A stretch of 64,000 nt of DNA from Flavitalea plasmicola (GCF_030546645.1 NZ_JAUOTO010000011.1:62001-126000), one strand, 5' to 3'; counted from the stretch's first letter, positions 42,308 through 52,624 are shown. Translations and numbers: made by a program. Notes: generated by a model from the letters alone, not told the origin.

Positions 42308-42904
42308 ATGAAAAAGACTACATTCAACTTATTGATTGCGTTTTTGGGTATAGCTGTAATTGTGGCATTTGCAAGCTGCTCAGGTAATGAAAGCGCAAAT
42401 TCAAAAGAGATGCAGGCCAAAATTGATTCGATGCAAAACGTTTTGAAAGCGATGTCGGTCGGAAGCCCGGATCTCGTAAAAAATTTAGCTACATTTGATA
42501 CATTGGATTTTGTGATATTCAGTGGCCAACAGTGGGTTCGTTTTCACGAAAGTCATGCTGATGATATAGTTGTGAATTGGCCCGACGGCCACCATACCAA
42601 TGGTCTCCCAAAGCATATTGAGGATATGAAGGCTATGTTTGTATATGCTCCTGATACCAGAATAAAAGTGCATCCTATTAGATTTGGAGGTGGCACGGGC
42701 GAATGGACTTGTGTTACCGGTGTTATGGAAGGAACATTTACTAAACCAATGCCCCTTGGCAATGGTAAATTCATTCAGCCAACTGGAAAATCATTTAAGA
42801 TACCGATGTGTACGGTAGGTCATTGGAAGAACGGCTTGATGATAGAAGAATCATTATTCTGGGACAACCAGACCTACATGAAGCAAATGGGGCTGGAGAA
42901 ATAA
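42308..42904 (+). CDS. SnoaL-like lipoprotein
   Basis: A 198-residue lipoprotein (lipobox FASC, Cys24). After a short helix (SKEMQAKIDSMQNVLKAM) it has a SnoaL/NTF2-like fold: WVRFHESHADDIVVNWPDG, GLPKHIEDMKAMFVY, then GEWTCVTGVMEGTFTKP and a late CTVGHWKNGLMIEESLFWDN. Such domains are often small-molecule binding or cyclase-like; no substrate is known. Its base composition is clearly more AT-rich than that of the genes around it. Confidence 0.78.
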   Translation: MKKTTFNLLIAFLGIAVIVAFASCSGNESANSKEMQAKIDSMQNVLKAMSVGSPDLVKNLATFDTLDFVIFSGQQWVRFHESHADDIVVNWPDGHHTNGLPKHIEDMKAMFVYAPDTRIKVHPIRFGGGTGEWTCVTGVMEGTFTKPMPLGNGKFIQPTGKSFKIPMCTVGHWKNGLMIEESLFWDNQTYMKQMGLEK

Positions 42905-42959
42905 ATCCATAAACCAGTCTATCCAGGCTAAATCAATCGAATAATTAATTATCATTTAA

Positions 42960-43439
42960 ATGCCTAACGAATTCTACCAGCTTTCCGCCAACAATCCGCA
43001 GGGACGCCCCATCGACATGTCGACCTACCAGGGGAAAGTGGTCCTTGTCGTGAATACGGCGACGCAGTGTGGCCTGACCCCTCAGTTCGAGGGGCTGGAG
43101 AAATTGTACATGGACTATAAAGACAAAGGACTGGTGGTATTAGGATTTCCCTGTAATCAATTCGGGGGACAGGAGCCATTGAGCAATGACACGATGGAGG
43201 AGACCTGTAAAATAAATCATGGGGTTACTTTCCCGCTGTTTGAGAAGATAGCCGTCAACGGCGAACATACGCATCCCGTGTTCAAATACCTGAAGTCTAA
43301 GCTCGGCGGGTTATTCGGGCGGCGGATCAAGTGGAATTTCACCAAGTTCCTCGTGGATAAGAACGGCCGGCCTGTGAAAAGATTTTCTCCTGTCACAAAG
43401 CCGGCCGATATCGAGCCGTATATAAAGCGCTTGTTATGA
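42960..43439 (+). CDS. Glutathione peroxidase family protein
   Basis: A 159-residue cysteine-type glutathione peroxidase. Cys37 lies in NTATQCGLTPQFEGL, the glutamine in FPCNQFGGQEP, and the Trp-Asn of the tetrad in IKWNFTKFLVDKNG. Bacterial members usually use thioredoxin rather than glutathione and detoxify hydroperoxides. A signal peptide is absent, so it is cytosolic. The stop overlaps that of the convergent aldo/keto reductase by six bases. Confidence 0.94.
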   Translation: MPNEFYQLSANNPQGRPIDMSTYQGKVVLVVNTATQCGLTPQFEGLEKLYMDYKDKGLVVLGFPCNQFGGQEPLSNDTMEETCKINHGVTFPLFEKIAVNGEHTHPVFKYLKSKLGGLFGRRIKWNFTKFLVDKNGRPVKRFSPVTKPADIEPYIKRLL

Positions 43440-44282
43440 TTCCAATTTCTTCAGCTGTGCGGGTGACAGTGAGATCAGCTCCGCTTGAATATTCTCCTCC
43501 AGGTGACTGACACTGGATGTCCCTGGTATCAGCAAAATATTAGGAGAATGGTGGAGGAGCCAGGATAGCGCCACCTGGTGGGGGGTGGCGCCCAAATCAT
43601 TGGCCACCTCTTCGATCTTTTTCATCGACGCCACGTTGCCCGCATTCATGGGATACCAGGGAATGAAGGCTTTATTTGTCTGTTCGCAATATTCCAGTAC
43701 GGATTCCCATTTGCGGTTGTCCACGCTGTAGATGTTCTGCACGGACACGACATCGAAGTATTCTTCGGCCCGTTTGATATCATCCACGCTGACCTCGGAG
43801 AGGCCGATATGCTTTACCAGGCCTTCTTCCTGTACGCCCTGTAAGAATTCGAATGTTTTTTCCGCCGGCACTTTCGGGTCGATCCTATGCAGCTGATAGA
43901 GCTCTATCTGGTCCAGCTTGAGGCGGGTCAGGCTGCCTTCCAGGGCAATTTTCAAATGTTCCGGCCTTGCATCAATGGTCCATGCATCAGGACCTGTGCG
44001 CAGGAACCCTCCCTTGGTGGCGATGACCAGGTCGGGGGGATAGGGGTGCAATGCTTCGGCGATCAGGTCTTCGGATACATGGGGGCCATAGCTGTCTGCC
44101 GTATCGATGAAGTTGACGCCCAGCTCCATAGCTCTTTTCAATACCCGCAATGCCTCGGCCTTGTCTTTGGGCGGTCCCCAGATGCCTTTGCCCGTTATGC
44201 GCATGGCTCCATATCCCATGCGGCGAACGATGCGATCATCCCCGATGGTGAATTCTTTTTTGAAGGAGGTTTCTTTGCTCAT
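43434..44282 (-). CDS. Aldo/keto reductase (second copy)
   Basis: About 282 residues from ATG 44282 (MSKETSFKKEFTIG). The family patterns are GVNFIDTADSYG (Asp and Tyr), LVIATKGGF (Lys) and IELYQLHRID (His). It belongs to a short AKR branch often called oxidoreductase YdbC-like. Divergent from the S9 peptidase over 108 bases. Confidence 0.92.
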   Translation of the reverse strand: MSKETSFKKEFTIGDDRIVRRMGYGAMRITGKGIWGPPKDKAEALRVLKRAMELGVNFIDTADSYGPHVSEDLIAEALHPYPPDLVIATKGGFLRTGPDAWTIDARPEHLKIALEGSLTRLKLDQIELYQLHRIDPKVPAEKTFEFLQGVQEEGLVKHIGLSEVSVDDIKRAEEYFDVVSVQNIYSVDNRKWESVLEYCEQTNKAFIPWYPMNAGNVASMKKIEEVANDLGATPHQVALSWLLHHSPNILLIPGTSSVSHLEENIQAELISLSPAQLKKLES

Positions 44283-44390
44283 ATTAATATATAATGAATT
44301 GTTTATGACAACGGCCCGCTGGTGGAAATTGTTCGGAATTTTCATCCACATTGGTTAAATTCGTCAGGATTCAACCAAACGCCCGCTGAC

Positions 44391-47348
44391 ATGAGAAAAG
44401 CCTCTTTTCTATTTATCCTGGCCTTTGCCTTTCATCCTGCTTTTTCCCAAAAACCGGCTCTTGACCACACTGTCTATGACGGGTGGGAATCCATTGGCGA
44501 GCGGCTGCTTTCCCCGGATGGTAAATACCTGGTCTATACCATTATGCCCCAGGAGGGAGATGGCAGGCTCGTGATACGAAATACAGAAACCTCCTATGCA
44601 AAAGAAATACCGCGGGGCGCCACGGCCTCGATCACGGCGGACAGCCGATGGGTGGTGTTCCATATCAAGCCCTTTTTCAAGGAAACCCGCGAAGCCCGGA
44701 TAAAAAAGAAGACCCCGGAGCAGATGCCCAAGGATACGCTGGCCTGGATAGAGCTGGGTAAGGACAGCCTTATGAAGATACCCCAGGTCAAATCCTATAA
44801 GGTACCAGAAAAGCAAGGGACCTGGCTGGCTTACCTGCTGGAGAAGTCCCCGGGCGGCACGGGAAAGGCGGACTCTACCCGGGGAGCTCCGGACTCGCTT
44901 ACCCGTATCCGGCAATTACTTACCCGGGCGGACAGCCTGTCCCGGATAGCAGACAGTCTCCGTCGGAAGGTAGCTGAAATAGCCTCCAAAGGTTTTTCAA
45001 TTCTTCCGGCGCAGAAGGAAACCAAAGGGAAGGGAGGGGAGACGATCGAAGAAGGGACGACCCTGGTGCTGCGTGATCTCAACACGGGGAAAGAGAAGAA
45101 ATTCCCGTTGGTGAGTGAATATTATTTTTCACGGAATGGCAATACGTTCATTGCGGAGACGACGCGGAAGAACAGCGATTCGCTGGTGAAAGCCACCATA
45201 CTTTGGGTGAACCTGAAAGACGGCAGGACCGACACGGTGATGAAAGGGTTCAACGACGCCAAAAATTACGCGCTGGACGAACAGGGCGGGCAGCTGGCCT
45301 TTGTGGCAGAGCGGGATAGTGTGAGCAAAGCGCTGGTGAAATTCTACCGGCTGTGGTATTATACGCCGGGGATGGACAGCGCGGTGATAAAGGCAGACCG
45401 CAGCAGGATAAAGACCACACTAACTATCAGCGCCGACTATGCGAATAATTTCAGCAGGGATGGCAGCCGCCTCTTCCTGGGTCTCGCACCTGTGCGGCCT
45501 CCCAAAGATACTAACCGGGTGGATTTCGAGACGGCCCGGCTGGATGTCTGGAACTATAAGGATGACTATTTGTCTCCCCAGCAGCTGACGCAGCTAAGCA
45601 ACGAGTTGAAGAGAAGCTACCTGGCTGTTGTCAATAGGAATGACGGACGGCTGATACCGCTGGCTGACGAGGATTGCGAGACGGTGATCCCCGGCGCGGA
45701 AGGTAATGCGCCTTATGCCCTGGGCAGCAGTAGTAAGGGCTACCGGGTTCAGCAGCAGTGGGAAGAGAACGGCCTGCAAAAAATCTTCCTGATCGACCTC
45801 CGGGATGGCAGCCGTAAGCTGATCCGGGAAAATGTGCGGCAGGGCGCCAGCCTTTCGGCCGCGGGGAGGTTCATATTATGGTATGACTGGCATCAAAAGA
45901 ACTGGTTCACCTATTCCATCGCCGATGGCAGGGTCAACAATATCACCGCGGGTATCCGGCAGCCATTGTATGACGAAGAGGATGATCATCCTGATGATCC
46001 GCCGCCTCACGGGAATATGGCCTGGCACCAGGACGATCGTTCTGTCTATATCTATGACAAATATGATGTCTGGCAGTGTGATCCTATGGGGAAGGCGGCG
46101 CCTGTCAACGTGACCAACGGCAAGGGGCGGGCCAGCCACCGGACGATACGCTATGTTCAGCTGGACAGGGAGGACCGGTTTATCCGGGACGGGCAGCTGG
46201 TCCTGCTGACTGTTTTCGATACGAAGGAGATGACCAGTGGTTTGCAGCTGTATAAGATCGGCACACCCTATGCGCCTGTGACCTCCACCCTTCCTGTCAG
46301 TTACAACGGTTTTTTCAAGGCGAGGAACAGCTGGCGGATGGGCTATCTGAAAGGCAGTTTTGACCGGTCATATGACGTATATGTGGCGCCGCCGGTGGAT
46401 ACGAATGCCGTGGCGGACCTTGTCCCCGACAATGCCGCCGCGAAGCCGTTCAGCCATATCAACCCGCAGCAGGAAAAATATAACTGGTTCAGCGTCGAGC
46501 TGCATCATTGGAAGATGCTGGATGGTAAAATGAGCGAAGGGCTGCTGTATAAGCCGGAGAACTTCGACAGCACCAAAAAGTATCCCATTATTTTCTATTA
46601 TTACGAGCGGGATGCGGAAAACCGGTATCAGTATATCGCGCCGCAGCCAGTAAGGGCGTCGATCAATATTCCCTATTTCACCAGTAATGGTTATCTTGTC
46701 TTTGACCCCGACATCTGGTACAAGACGGGCGCTCCGGGCGAGGATGCTTATAATTCCATCATGTCTGCTGTCCGTTATCTCTCCCGTTTCAAATGGGTGG
46801 ATACGACAAGAATGGCTCTACAGGGACATTCCTGGGGCGGCTACCAGACAGCCTACATGGTCACCCGGACCAATAAATTTGCTGCCGCTGAAGCGGGAGC
46901 CCCTGTGGCCAATATGACGAGCGCTTATGGGGGTATCCGCTGGGGCACGGGCATCAGCCGGCAATTCCAGTACGAGCGTAGCCAGAGCCGCCTTGGCGCC
47001 ACGCTGTGGCAAAAGCAGGACCTGTATATAAAGAACTCGCCGCTCTTCAGGGCCGATAAGGTCACGACGCCTTTATTGATGATGCACAACGATGCGGACG
47101 GCGCCGTACCCTGGTACCAGGGCATCGAAATGTTTTCCGCCCTCCGGCGACTGGGGAAAAAAGTGTGGCTGATCCAATACAACGGGGAAGACCATGGGCT
47201 AACGGAGCGGCGCAATCGTAAGGACTGGTCCATACGTCTTGCCCAGTTCTTTGGCTACTACCTGAAAGGTGAGCCGCCGGCCCGCTGGATCAAGGATGGG
47301 GTGCCAGCCACCCTGAAAGGGATCGACTGGGGGCTGGGAACGGAATAG
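44391..47348 (+). CDS. Prolyl oligopeptidase family serine peptidase (S9)
   Basis: A 985-residue exported peptidase. Signal peptide MRKASFLFILAFAFHPAFS, then a beta-propeller region with several repeats (about 30-690) and a C-terminal alpha/beta hydrolase. Catalytic triad: Ser814 in QGHSWGGYQT, Asp903 in MHNDADGAVP and His935 in NGEDHGLTE. A serine-aspartate-rich part near residues 160-210 is predicted coiled or disordered. Likely a periplasmic dipeptidyl or acyl-type peptidase in peptide scavenging. Confidence 0.92.
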   Translation: MRKASFLFILAFAFHPAFSQKPALDHTVYDGWESIGERLLSPDGKYLVYTIMPQEGDGRLVIRNTETSYAKEIPRGATASITADSRWVVFHIKPFFKETREARIKKKTPEQMPKDTLAWIELGKDSLMKIPQVKSYKVPEKQGTWLAYLLEKSPGGTGKADSTRGAPDSLTRIRQLLTRADSLSRIADSLRRKVAEIASKGFSILPAQKETKGKGGETIEEGTTLVLRDLNTGKEKKFPLVSEYYFSRNGNTFIAETTRKNSDSLVKATILWVNLKDGRTDTVMKGFNDAKNYALDEQGGQLAFVAERDSVSKALVKFYRLWYYTPGMDSAVIKADRSRIKTTLTISADYANNFSRDGSRLFLGLAPVRPPKDTNRVDFETARLDVWNYKDDYLSPQQLTQLSNELKRSYLAVVNRNDGRLIPLADEDCETVIPGAEGNAPYALGSSSKGYRVQQQWEENGLQKIFLIDLRDGSRKLIRENVRQGASLSAAGRFILWYDWHQKNWFTYSIADGRVNNITAGIRQPLYDEEDDHPDDPPPHGNMAWHQDDRSVYIYDKYDVWQCDPMGKAAPVNVTNGKGRASHRTIRYVQLDREDRFIRDGQLVLLTVFDTKEMTSGLQLYKIGTPYAPVTSTLPVSYNGFFKARNSWRMGYLKGSFDRSYDVYVAPPVDTNAVADLVPDNAAAKPFSHINPQQEKYNWFSVELHHWKMLDGKMSEGLLYKPENFDSTKKYPIIFYYYERDAENRYQYIAPQPVRASINIPYFTSNGYLVFDPDIWYKTGAPGEDAYNSIMSAVRYLSRFKWVDTTRMALQGHSWGGYQTAYMVTRTNKFAAAEAGAPVANMTSAYGGIRWGTGISRQFQYERSQSRLGATLWQKQDLYIKNSPLFRADKVTTPLLMMHNDADGAVPWYQGIEMFSALRRLGKKVWLIQYNGEDHGLTERRNRKDWSIRLAQFFGYYLKGEPPARWIKDGVPATLKGIDWGLGTE

Positions 47349-47356
47349 GACGGAAG

Positions 47357-47386
47357 GATAAGAAAAGATAAGAAAAGATAAAAAAA
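47357..47386 (+). repeat. Short tandem repeat after the peptidase gene
   Basis: Nearly three copies of a ten-base unit GATAAGAAAA lie directly after the S9 peptidase stop. It is AT-rich and may be a simple-sequence slip. Confidence 0.6.
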
Positions 47387-47453
47387 GAATGGAATGAATA
47401 ACAACGGACAAACCTGGAATGACGAACGTCAATCACTTTTTAAACTATAATAT

Positions 47454-49904
47454 ATGTTCAGGAACTATTTGAAAGTGGCTATCCGTAGTCTTCTCAAGAG
47501 GAAGGCATTCACGCTGATCAATATCCTGGGACTGGCTACGGGAATGGCCGTATGCCTGCTGATCGTTCTTTTTGTTCGCAGCGAGCTGAGCTACGACAAG
47601 TTCCATCAGAACGCCGACCGGATCTACCGGATGGTGCTGGATCGTAAGTACCCGGAACATAATGCTTCTTATGCTGTTATCCCTTTCTCTATCGGGCCTG
47701 CCGTGCATAAGGAGTTTCCCGAGGTGGAAGCATCGACGGGGCTGCAGAATTTCGCGGGGAATGCCAATGTATTTATCAAAGTGGGCGCCCAGCTTTTCGA
47801 GGAGCCGCATGTGCTCATTGCCGACTCCAACTTTTTCCATGTGTTCAATGCCAGCTTGCTGGAAGGCGACACCGCCTCTGCGCTGGAAAAACCCAATATG
47901 GCCGTGATCAACGAGACCACTGCCAAAAAATATTTCGGCTCCGTGTCAAAAGCGATGGGGCAGTGGTTCGAGACGGACGGCAGACAAAGATTCACTGTGT
48001 CCGGCGTTTGCCGGGACTGGCCGGAGAATTCCCACATGCAATTCAATATCCTGTTGTCCCTCAACAGCTTTCCATTTTCCCGTCAAGCCGATTACACCGG
48101 CTTCTCCACCTGGACCTATTTCCTTCTTAAAAAGAATGCTTCTCCCGCGACGCTGGAAGCTAAGTTCCCCCGTATCGTGGAGAAATATGTCTCAGGGGAT
48201 ATTGCCCGTAATTTTGGCATGAGCTATCAGGCTTTTGTTGCCGCTGGCAATGGATACCATTATTACTTACAGCCCCTGACGAAGATCCATCTGATCTCGG
48301 ATATGGAAGCGGAGGTGAAGCCCAATGGCAGCATGCGGGCGGTTTATATATTCGGCGTCATTGCGATCTTTATCCTGGGCATCGCCTGCATTAATTTTAT
48401 CAACCTTTCCACTGCCCGATCGATGGAAAGGGCCAAGGAGGTCGGTATCCGCAAGACCTTCGGTTCGGAGAAGCAGTCACTGATCTTTCAATTCCTCCTG
48501 GAGTCCACGCTGGTAAGCCTGCTGAGCATCGTCCTGGCCCTGGGCCTTATCTTACTGTTGCTGCCGGCCTTCAATAAGATGTCCGGAAAGGAACTTTCAA
48601 TTGTTGATTTTTTAACGCCAGTGAGGCTGACCGGCTTGTTGGTCTTTGGGGTCATTGTAGGCATAACTGCGGGGCTCTATCCCGCATTCGTATTGTCATC
48701 GTTCAAGCCTATCAAGGTATTGAAAGGGAAATTCAAATCCTCGAAATACGGTACGGCGCTGCGCAATGGGCTGGTGGTATTTCAGTTTGCGATTTCTATC
48801 ATCCTGATCATCTGTACCATCATCGTCAACCGGCAGATGGGGTATATGCTGGGCGATAAGCTGGGCTTCAGGAAAGATCATATCATCGAGATAGAGCGAT
48901 CTGATCTTGCGGGCGATAAAACGCGCGCCTTCCGGAATGAGCTTTTAGGTATCGCGGGAGTGGAAAAGGTCAGCGGCGTTTCCTCCATGCCAGGTAATGA
49001 AGGTTTTTTCGGGGTTACATGGCAGCCGGTGGGTACACGGGAGTCCATGACGGGGAAGGGTATCATTGCAGACGATCAGTTTGCCGCTACGCTGGGATTG
49101 GAGATGAAAGAAGGCCGATTCTTCTCCCGCAGCTTTGGTACAGATTCGTTGGCCGTCGTGCTGAATGAGAAAGCGGTGGCTGCCCTGGGATTAAAGGAAC
49201 CGGTCATCGGGACCAGACTGACTACCACGGCTGGATTCCTCAGTCCCAAGCCGGACTCACCTTATATATATACCGTGGTAGGAGTGGTAAAGGATTTTCA
49301 TTTTCAGACGCTTCACCAGGCGATAGCTCCGTTGGTCTTTACCAGTACCGTGCGATTGAATGAAGTGACGGGGATCACTTCCGTACGGATAAAGGGGGAT
49401 AATTTTGCCGCTGCCATCCAGTCCATCGAAAGATCGTGGCACCATTTCGTACCGGAAAAACCCTTTCACTATACCTTCCTTGACCAGAACCTGGCCGCAC
49501 AATACAAGGCCGAGCAGACGGTGCAGCGGGTGTTTACCGTATTCTCCGTCCTGGCCATCTTCATTGCCTGCATAGGTCTGTTGGGTTTGGCGGCGTATGC
49601 CACGCAGCAGCGGATCCGGGAGATCAGCATCCGGAAAGTGCTGGGCGCCAGCGGTAGTAATATCGTCGGTATGCTGTCAAAGGATTTTTTCAAGCTGGTG
49701 ACCCTTTCGGCCATCGTTGCCTTCCCGCTTGCCTGGCTGGGCATGCATTCCTGGCTGCAGGGTTTTGCTTACCGCGTAGATCTCAGCTGGTGGATCTTTA
49801 TCCTGGCCTGGGTGATCTCGCTGTTCATCTCCATGCTCACTATCAGTTGGCAGGCTATCCGGGCCGCGCGGGCTAACCCGGTGCAGACGTTGCGGTCCGA
49901 GTAA
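47454..49904 (+). CDS. FtsX/MacB-like ABC transporter permease
   Basis: An 816-residue permease in the FtsX superfamily. N-terminal KVAIRSLLKRKAFTLINILGLA, a large periplasmic domain (MacB_PCD), three helices in the middle (about 285-430), a second periplasmic part, and a final set of helices including LGASGSNIVGMLSKDFF. Such proteins act with a separate ATPase; none is adjacent here. Bacteroidota carry many of these as single genes. Confidence 0.9.
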   Translation: MFRNYLKVAIRSLLKRKAFTLINILGLATGMAVCLLIVLFVRSELSYDKFHQNADRIYRMVLDRKYPEHNASYAVIPFSIGPAVHKEFPEVEASTGLQNFAGNANVFIKVGAQLFEEPHVLIADSNFFHVFNASLLEGDTASALEKPNMAVINETTAKKYFGSVSKAMGQWFETDGRQRFTVSGVCRDWPENSHMQFNILLSLNSFPFSRQADYTGFSTWTYFLLKKNASPATLEAKFPRIVEKYVSGDIARNFGMSYQAFVAAGNGYHYYLQPLTKIHLISDMEAEVKPNGSMRAVYIFGVIAIFILGIACINFINLSTARSMERAKEVGIRKTFGSEKQSLIFQFLLESTLVSLLSIVLALGLILLLLPAFNKMSGKELSIVDFLTPVRLTGLLVFGVIVGITAGLYPAFVLSSFKPIKVLKGKFKSSKYGTALRNGLVVFQFAISIILIICTIIVNRQMGYMLGDKLGFRKDHIIEIERSDLAGDKTRAFRNELLGIAGVEKVSGVSSMPGNEGFFGVTWQPVGTRESMTGKGIIADDQFAATLGLEMKEGRFFSRSFGTDSLAVVLNEKAVAALGLKEPVIGTRLTTTAGFLSPKPDSPYIYTVVGVVKDFHFQTLHQAIAPLVFTSTVRLNEVTGITSVRIKGDNFAAAIQSIERSWHHFVPEKPFHYTFLDQNLAAQYKAEQTVQRVFTVFSVLAIFIACIGLLGLAAYATQQRIREISIRKVLGASGSNIVGMLSKDFFKLVTLSAIVAFPLAWLGMHSWLQGFAYRVDLSWWIFILAWVISLFISMLTISWQAIRAARANPVQTLRSE

Positions 49905-50048
49905 CAGGGTCGTCCTGAGAGTAATCAGGGGTTTAGAGTGGTTAAACGGCGACGCTAAAGGTGTTTTTTGCCGCCAAATAGCTTGCAAGTGCCGAAAAGC
50001 TTATGTATATTGGATGGAATCCGTAACCTGAAAAATAGAAGACATCCA

Positions 50049-50525
50049 ATGCCTCGAAAGACCTTATGTCTGCATGTGCTCGCAATCATCCCCTTTTTCT
50101 TTTCCGGCTGTGCCACCATCATGCATGGTTCCCGGCAAGGCGTATTCCTCACATGTGAACCCCGTGTGGCAGCAATCTATATAGATGGCAAATACATTGG
50201 CCAGACACCGACGAGGGTGATCCTCAAAAGGGGAAAGAACCATCATTTGAAATTGGCGCTTCCTGGCTATAAGCCTTTTGAAGCGGAACTTACCCGTAAG
50301 CTGGACGGATGGGCATTTGGCAATATCCTGGGGCTGGTGGGCCTTGCCCTGGATGCTTATAATGGCAGCATGTACCGGCTGAGCCCAAAGGATATGTATC
50401 CTGAGCTGACGCCACTGCCAGCGGAAGGCGCCACCGGCAGCAACAACCTGCATATACTGATAACGCTGCATCCTGATCCACAATGGGAAAAGGTCGGGCA
50501 GTTGTCACTCCTTCAGGCAGAGTAG
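50049..50525 (+). CDS. PEGA-domain lipoprotein
   Basis: About 158 residues from ATG 50049. Lipobox FSGC gives an outer-membrane or periplasmic lipoprotein. The PEGA domain is clear: VAAIYIDGKYIGQTPTRVIL and LKLALPGYKPFEAELTR. A small hydrophobic stretch with GLVGLALDAYNGS follows. PEGA proteins bind cell-surface or envelope parts; no function is known here. Its neighbours are unrelated. Confidence 0.75.
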   Translation: MPRKTLCLHVLAIIPFFFSGCATIMHGSRQGVFLTCEPRVAAIYIDGKYIGQTPTRVILKRGKNHHLKLALPGYKPFEAELTRKLDGWAFGNILGLVGLALDAYNGSMYRLSPKDMYPELTPLPAEGATGSNNLHILITLHPDPQWEKVGQLSLLQAE

Positions 50526-50697
50526 CACTTTTGTTGAATTCTTTTTTTTGTAATATAATAGTGATATATTTACAGAGCCGATAATCAAACTAACTAAGCT
50601 TTATCCCTCCATTGAGTCTGCAGCATTTATTTAAAAGGACCTTCCTGTGACATTTTTCGTTCTCAGAGACTGAGTCAAACAGTTTATAACCCCTTGC
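50526..50697 (+). other. Upstream region of the ECF sigma gene
   Basis: A 172-base gap with AT-rich runs. A weak TTG is present but I see no clear -33/-7 pair, and a short dyad CTCAG-AGA-CTGAG is the only structure. Confidence 0.25.
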
Positions 50698-51297
50698 GTG
50701 CCGACAGATATGCTACATAATGAGAAAGCCCTGCTGAGGCAGGTTGCGCAACGTGATGAGCCGGCGTTCAGAACGCTGTTCGCTGCGTATCGCGACCGAC
50801 TCTATGCTTATATCCTGGGTATCATCAGATCGAAGGAAGTGGCTGAAGAGCTCGTCATGGACGTCTTCCTTAAAATATGGCTGGCGAAGGATCTTGTCAC
50901 CGAAATAGAAAATTTTGACGCCTTTCTCTTCAGGATAGCTTATAATAAGTCCATTGATTTCTTACGCAGCGCGGCCAGGGACCCTGTATTCCGGAATCTG
51001 CTGTGGAACGATATCCAGCAGGCAGGAGATGCCCGGGCAGACAGCGTCGTCATGCAGCACGAATATGAAAATAAATTGCGGGAAGCTGTAGCGCTTCTCT
51101 CTCCTCAACGAAAAGAAGTCTATCTGCTGAGCAGGGAAAAAGGTTTTTCCCATGCAGACATCGCACGGAAGCTCAGTCTTTCCAAATCCACGGTAAACAA
51201 CCACATTGTAGAATCCCAGCGTTTTATCCGCACTTATCTTATCAGCCACATGGACCTTGCCATGACCATCCTCCTGTTGTCCCGGATCAAAGGGTAA
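50698..51297 (+). CDS. ECF-type RNA polymerase sigma factor
   Basis: A 199-residue sigma-70 factor of the ECF group. Region 2 has FAAYRDRLYAYILGI and AEELVMDVFLKIWLAKD; region 4 has LSPQRKEVYLLSREKGFSHA and LSLSKSTVNNHIVESQRFI. The frame starts with GTG at 50698; the ATG at 50710 is an equal choice. It is followed by a FecR-type anti-sigma and an STN-bearing SusC, so it should drive SusC/SusD expression when the outer-membrane receptor is occupied. Confidence 0.94.
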   Translation: MPTDMLHNEKALLRQVAQRDEPAFRTLFAAYRDRLYAYILGIIRSKEVAEELVMDVFLKIWLAKDLVTEIENFDAFLFRIAYNKSIDFLRSAARDPVFRNLLWNDIQQAGDARADSVVMQHEYENKLREAVALLSPQRKEVYLLSREKGFSHADIARKLSLSKSTVNNHIVESQRFIRTYLISHMDLAMTILLLSRIKG

Positions 51298-51376
51298 AAA
51301 AAAGTTAAAAAAAAGATAATCCGGGTTAGTTATTGCCTTTCTTTTCATCGTCATATAGGAAAGCGGTTTATTCATT

Positions 51377-52624
51377 ATGATAAACAAACGATGGGCAAAA
51401 GAAAGGTGGGAATATCTGGTGGAAAAATATCTTGCGGGAAGCTGCACCAGGGAGGAGCTGGACGAACTGCTTTCATTGGTAAACAAGGAACCTCGCAGCA
51501 GGGAATTGGCAAAGGCATTACGGCAACTTTGGGAAAGCGCCGGCGAAAAAGCCCCCGAGGCAACCGTAAATTGGGACGCCAGGTTTCATACGATGATGCA
51601 GCAGACGGAGGCAATGGCCAATGATGACGATTTGCCGGCGTCCATCCCGAGATGGCGCTGGTATATGGCGGCTGCCTCTATCATTTTCTTTTTGATCTGT
51701 GCAGGCTGGTTTGGTTATTTTATTTCTTCGAAAGGCCATGCCACTGGCGTGGTGGCTGCGGCAAAGGCGGGACCAGCCCGGCAGGAGATACTTCCTGGCG
51801 GCAACAAGGCGGTGCTTACGCTGGCAAACGGCGAAAAGGTGATATTGGACAGTGCGCAGAACGGCTCATTGGGCGTGCAGGCCAACATGAAAGTGGTGAA
51901 AATATCCAGCGGTGTGCTGGCGTATAAAGCAGCTGCGAGCGACGGGCCGCGAGCTACGAGCGGGCTGCTGTATAATACTGTCGCGACGCCCAGGGGCGGG
52001 CAATACCAGATCATCCTGGCGGATGGCACCAAGGTCTGGCTGAATGCTTCTTCTTCGCTGCGGTTCCCTACCAGCTTTACAGGCAGGCAGCGTGACGTGG
52101 AGCTCACCGGAGAAGCCTATTTTGAAGTGGCAAAAGACGTTGCCCGGCCTTTCAAAGTGAAGGTGCTTCCTGGCGCCGGCGGAGGTGGTACGAGGGAAGT
52201 GGAAGTATTGGGGACCAGCTTTAATGTGGAGGCGTACAGCGATGAGCATATGATCCGGACCACGCTGGTGGATGGCGCAGTGAAAGTGAGGAATGGGAAA
52301 GACGAAAATATCCTGGAGCCGGGCCAGCAAGCGCAATCGGCGCTGGACATTCCGGGACAACGGGTGATCGCCGATGCGGACGTGGCGGCCGCAATAGCCT
52401 GGAAGAACGGATATTTCAACTTCAATAAAGAAAACCTGCAAACGGTGATGCGGCAGCTGGCAAGGTGGTATGATGTGGAGGTAAGTTACATCGGTAAGAA
52501 CGATGAAAGGGTATTCTGGGGCGGTATGCAGAGGGATCTCTCCTTATCGGCTGTATTCCGGATCCTTGAAAAAAGCGGCGTACAATTTTCCATTGAAGGC
52601 AAAAAAGTAATCGTGAAAATGTAA
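51377..52624 (+). CDS. FecR-type anti-sigma factor with DUF4974
   Basis: A 415-residue inner-membrane protein. N-terminal cytosolic anti-sigma part (about 1-90), single membrane helix near 95-115 (IIFFLICAGWFGYFISS), periplasmic FecR domain (about 195-290, ATPRGGQYQIILADGTKVWLN) and DUF4974 (about 335-415, FNFNKENLQTVMRQLARWYD). It holds the ECF sigma until signalled by the STN part of SusC. Same strand, 79 bases after the sigma gene. Confidence 0.93.
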   Translation: MINKRWAKERWEYLVEKYLAGSCTREELDELLSLVNKEPRSRELAKALRQLWESAGEKAPEATVNWDARFHTMMQQTEAMANDDDLPASIPRWRWYMAAASIIFFLICAGWFGYFISSKGHATGVVAAAKAGPARQEILPGGNKAVLTLANGEKVILDSAQNGSLGVQANMKVVKISSGVLAYKAAASDGPRATSGLLYNTVATPRGGQYQIILADGTKVWLNASSSLRFPTSFTGRQRDVELTGEAYFEVAKDVARPFKVKVLPGAGGGGTREVEVLGTSFNVEAYSDEHMIRTTLVDGAVKVRNGKDENILEPGQQAQSALDIPGQRVIADADVAAAIAWKNGYFNFNKENLQTVMRQLARWYDVEVSYIGKNDERVFWGGMQRDLSLSAVFRILEKSGVQFSIEGKKVIVKM

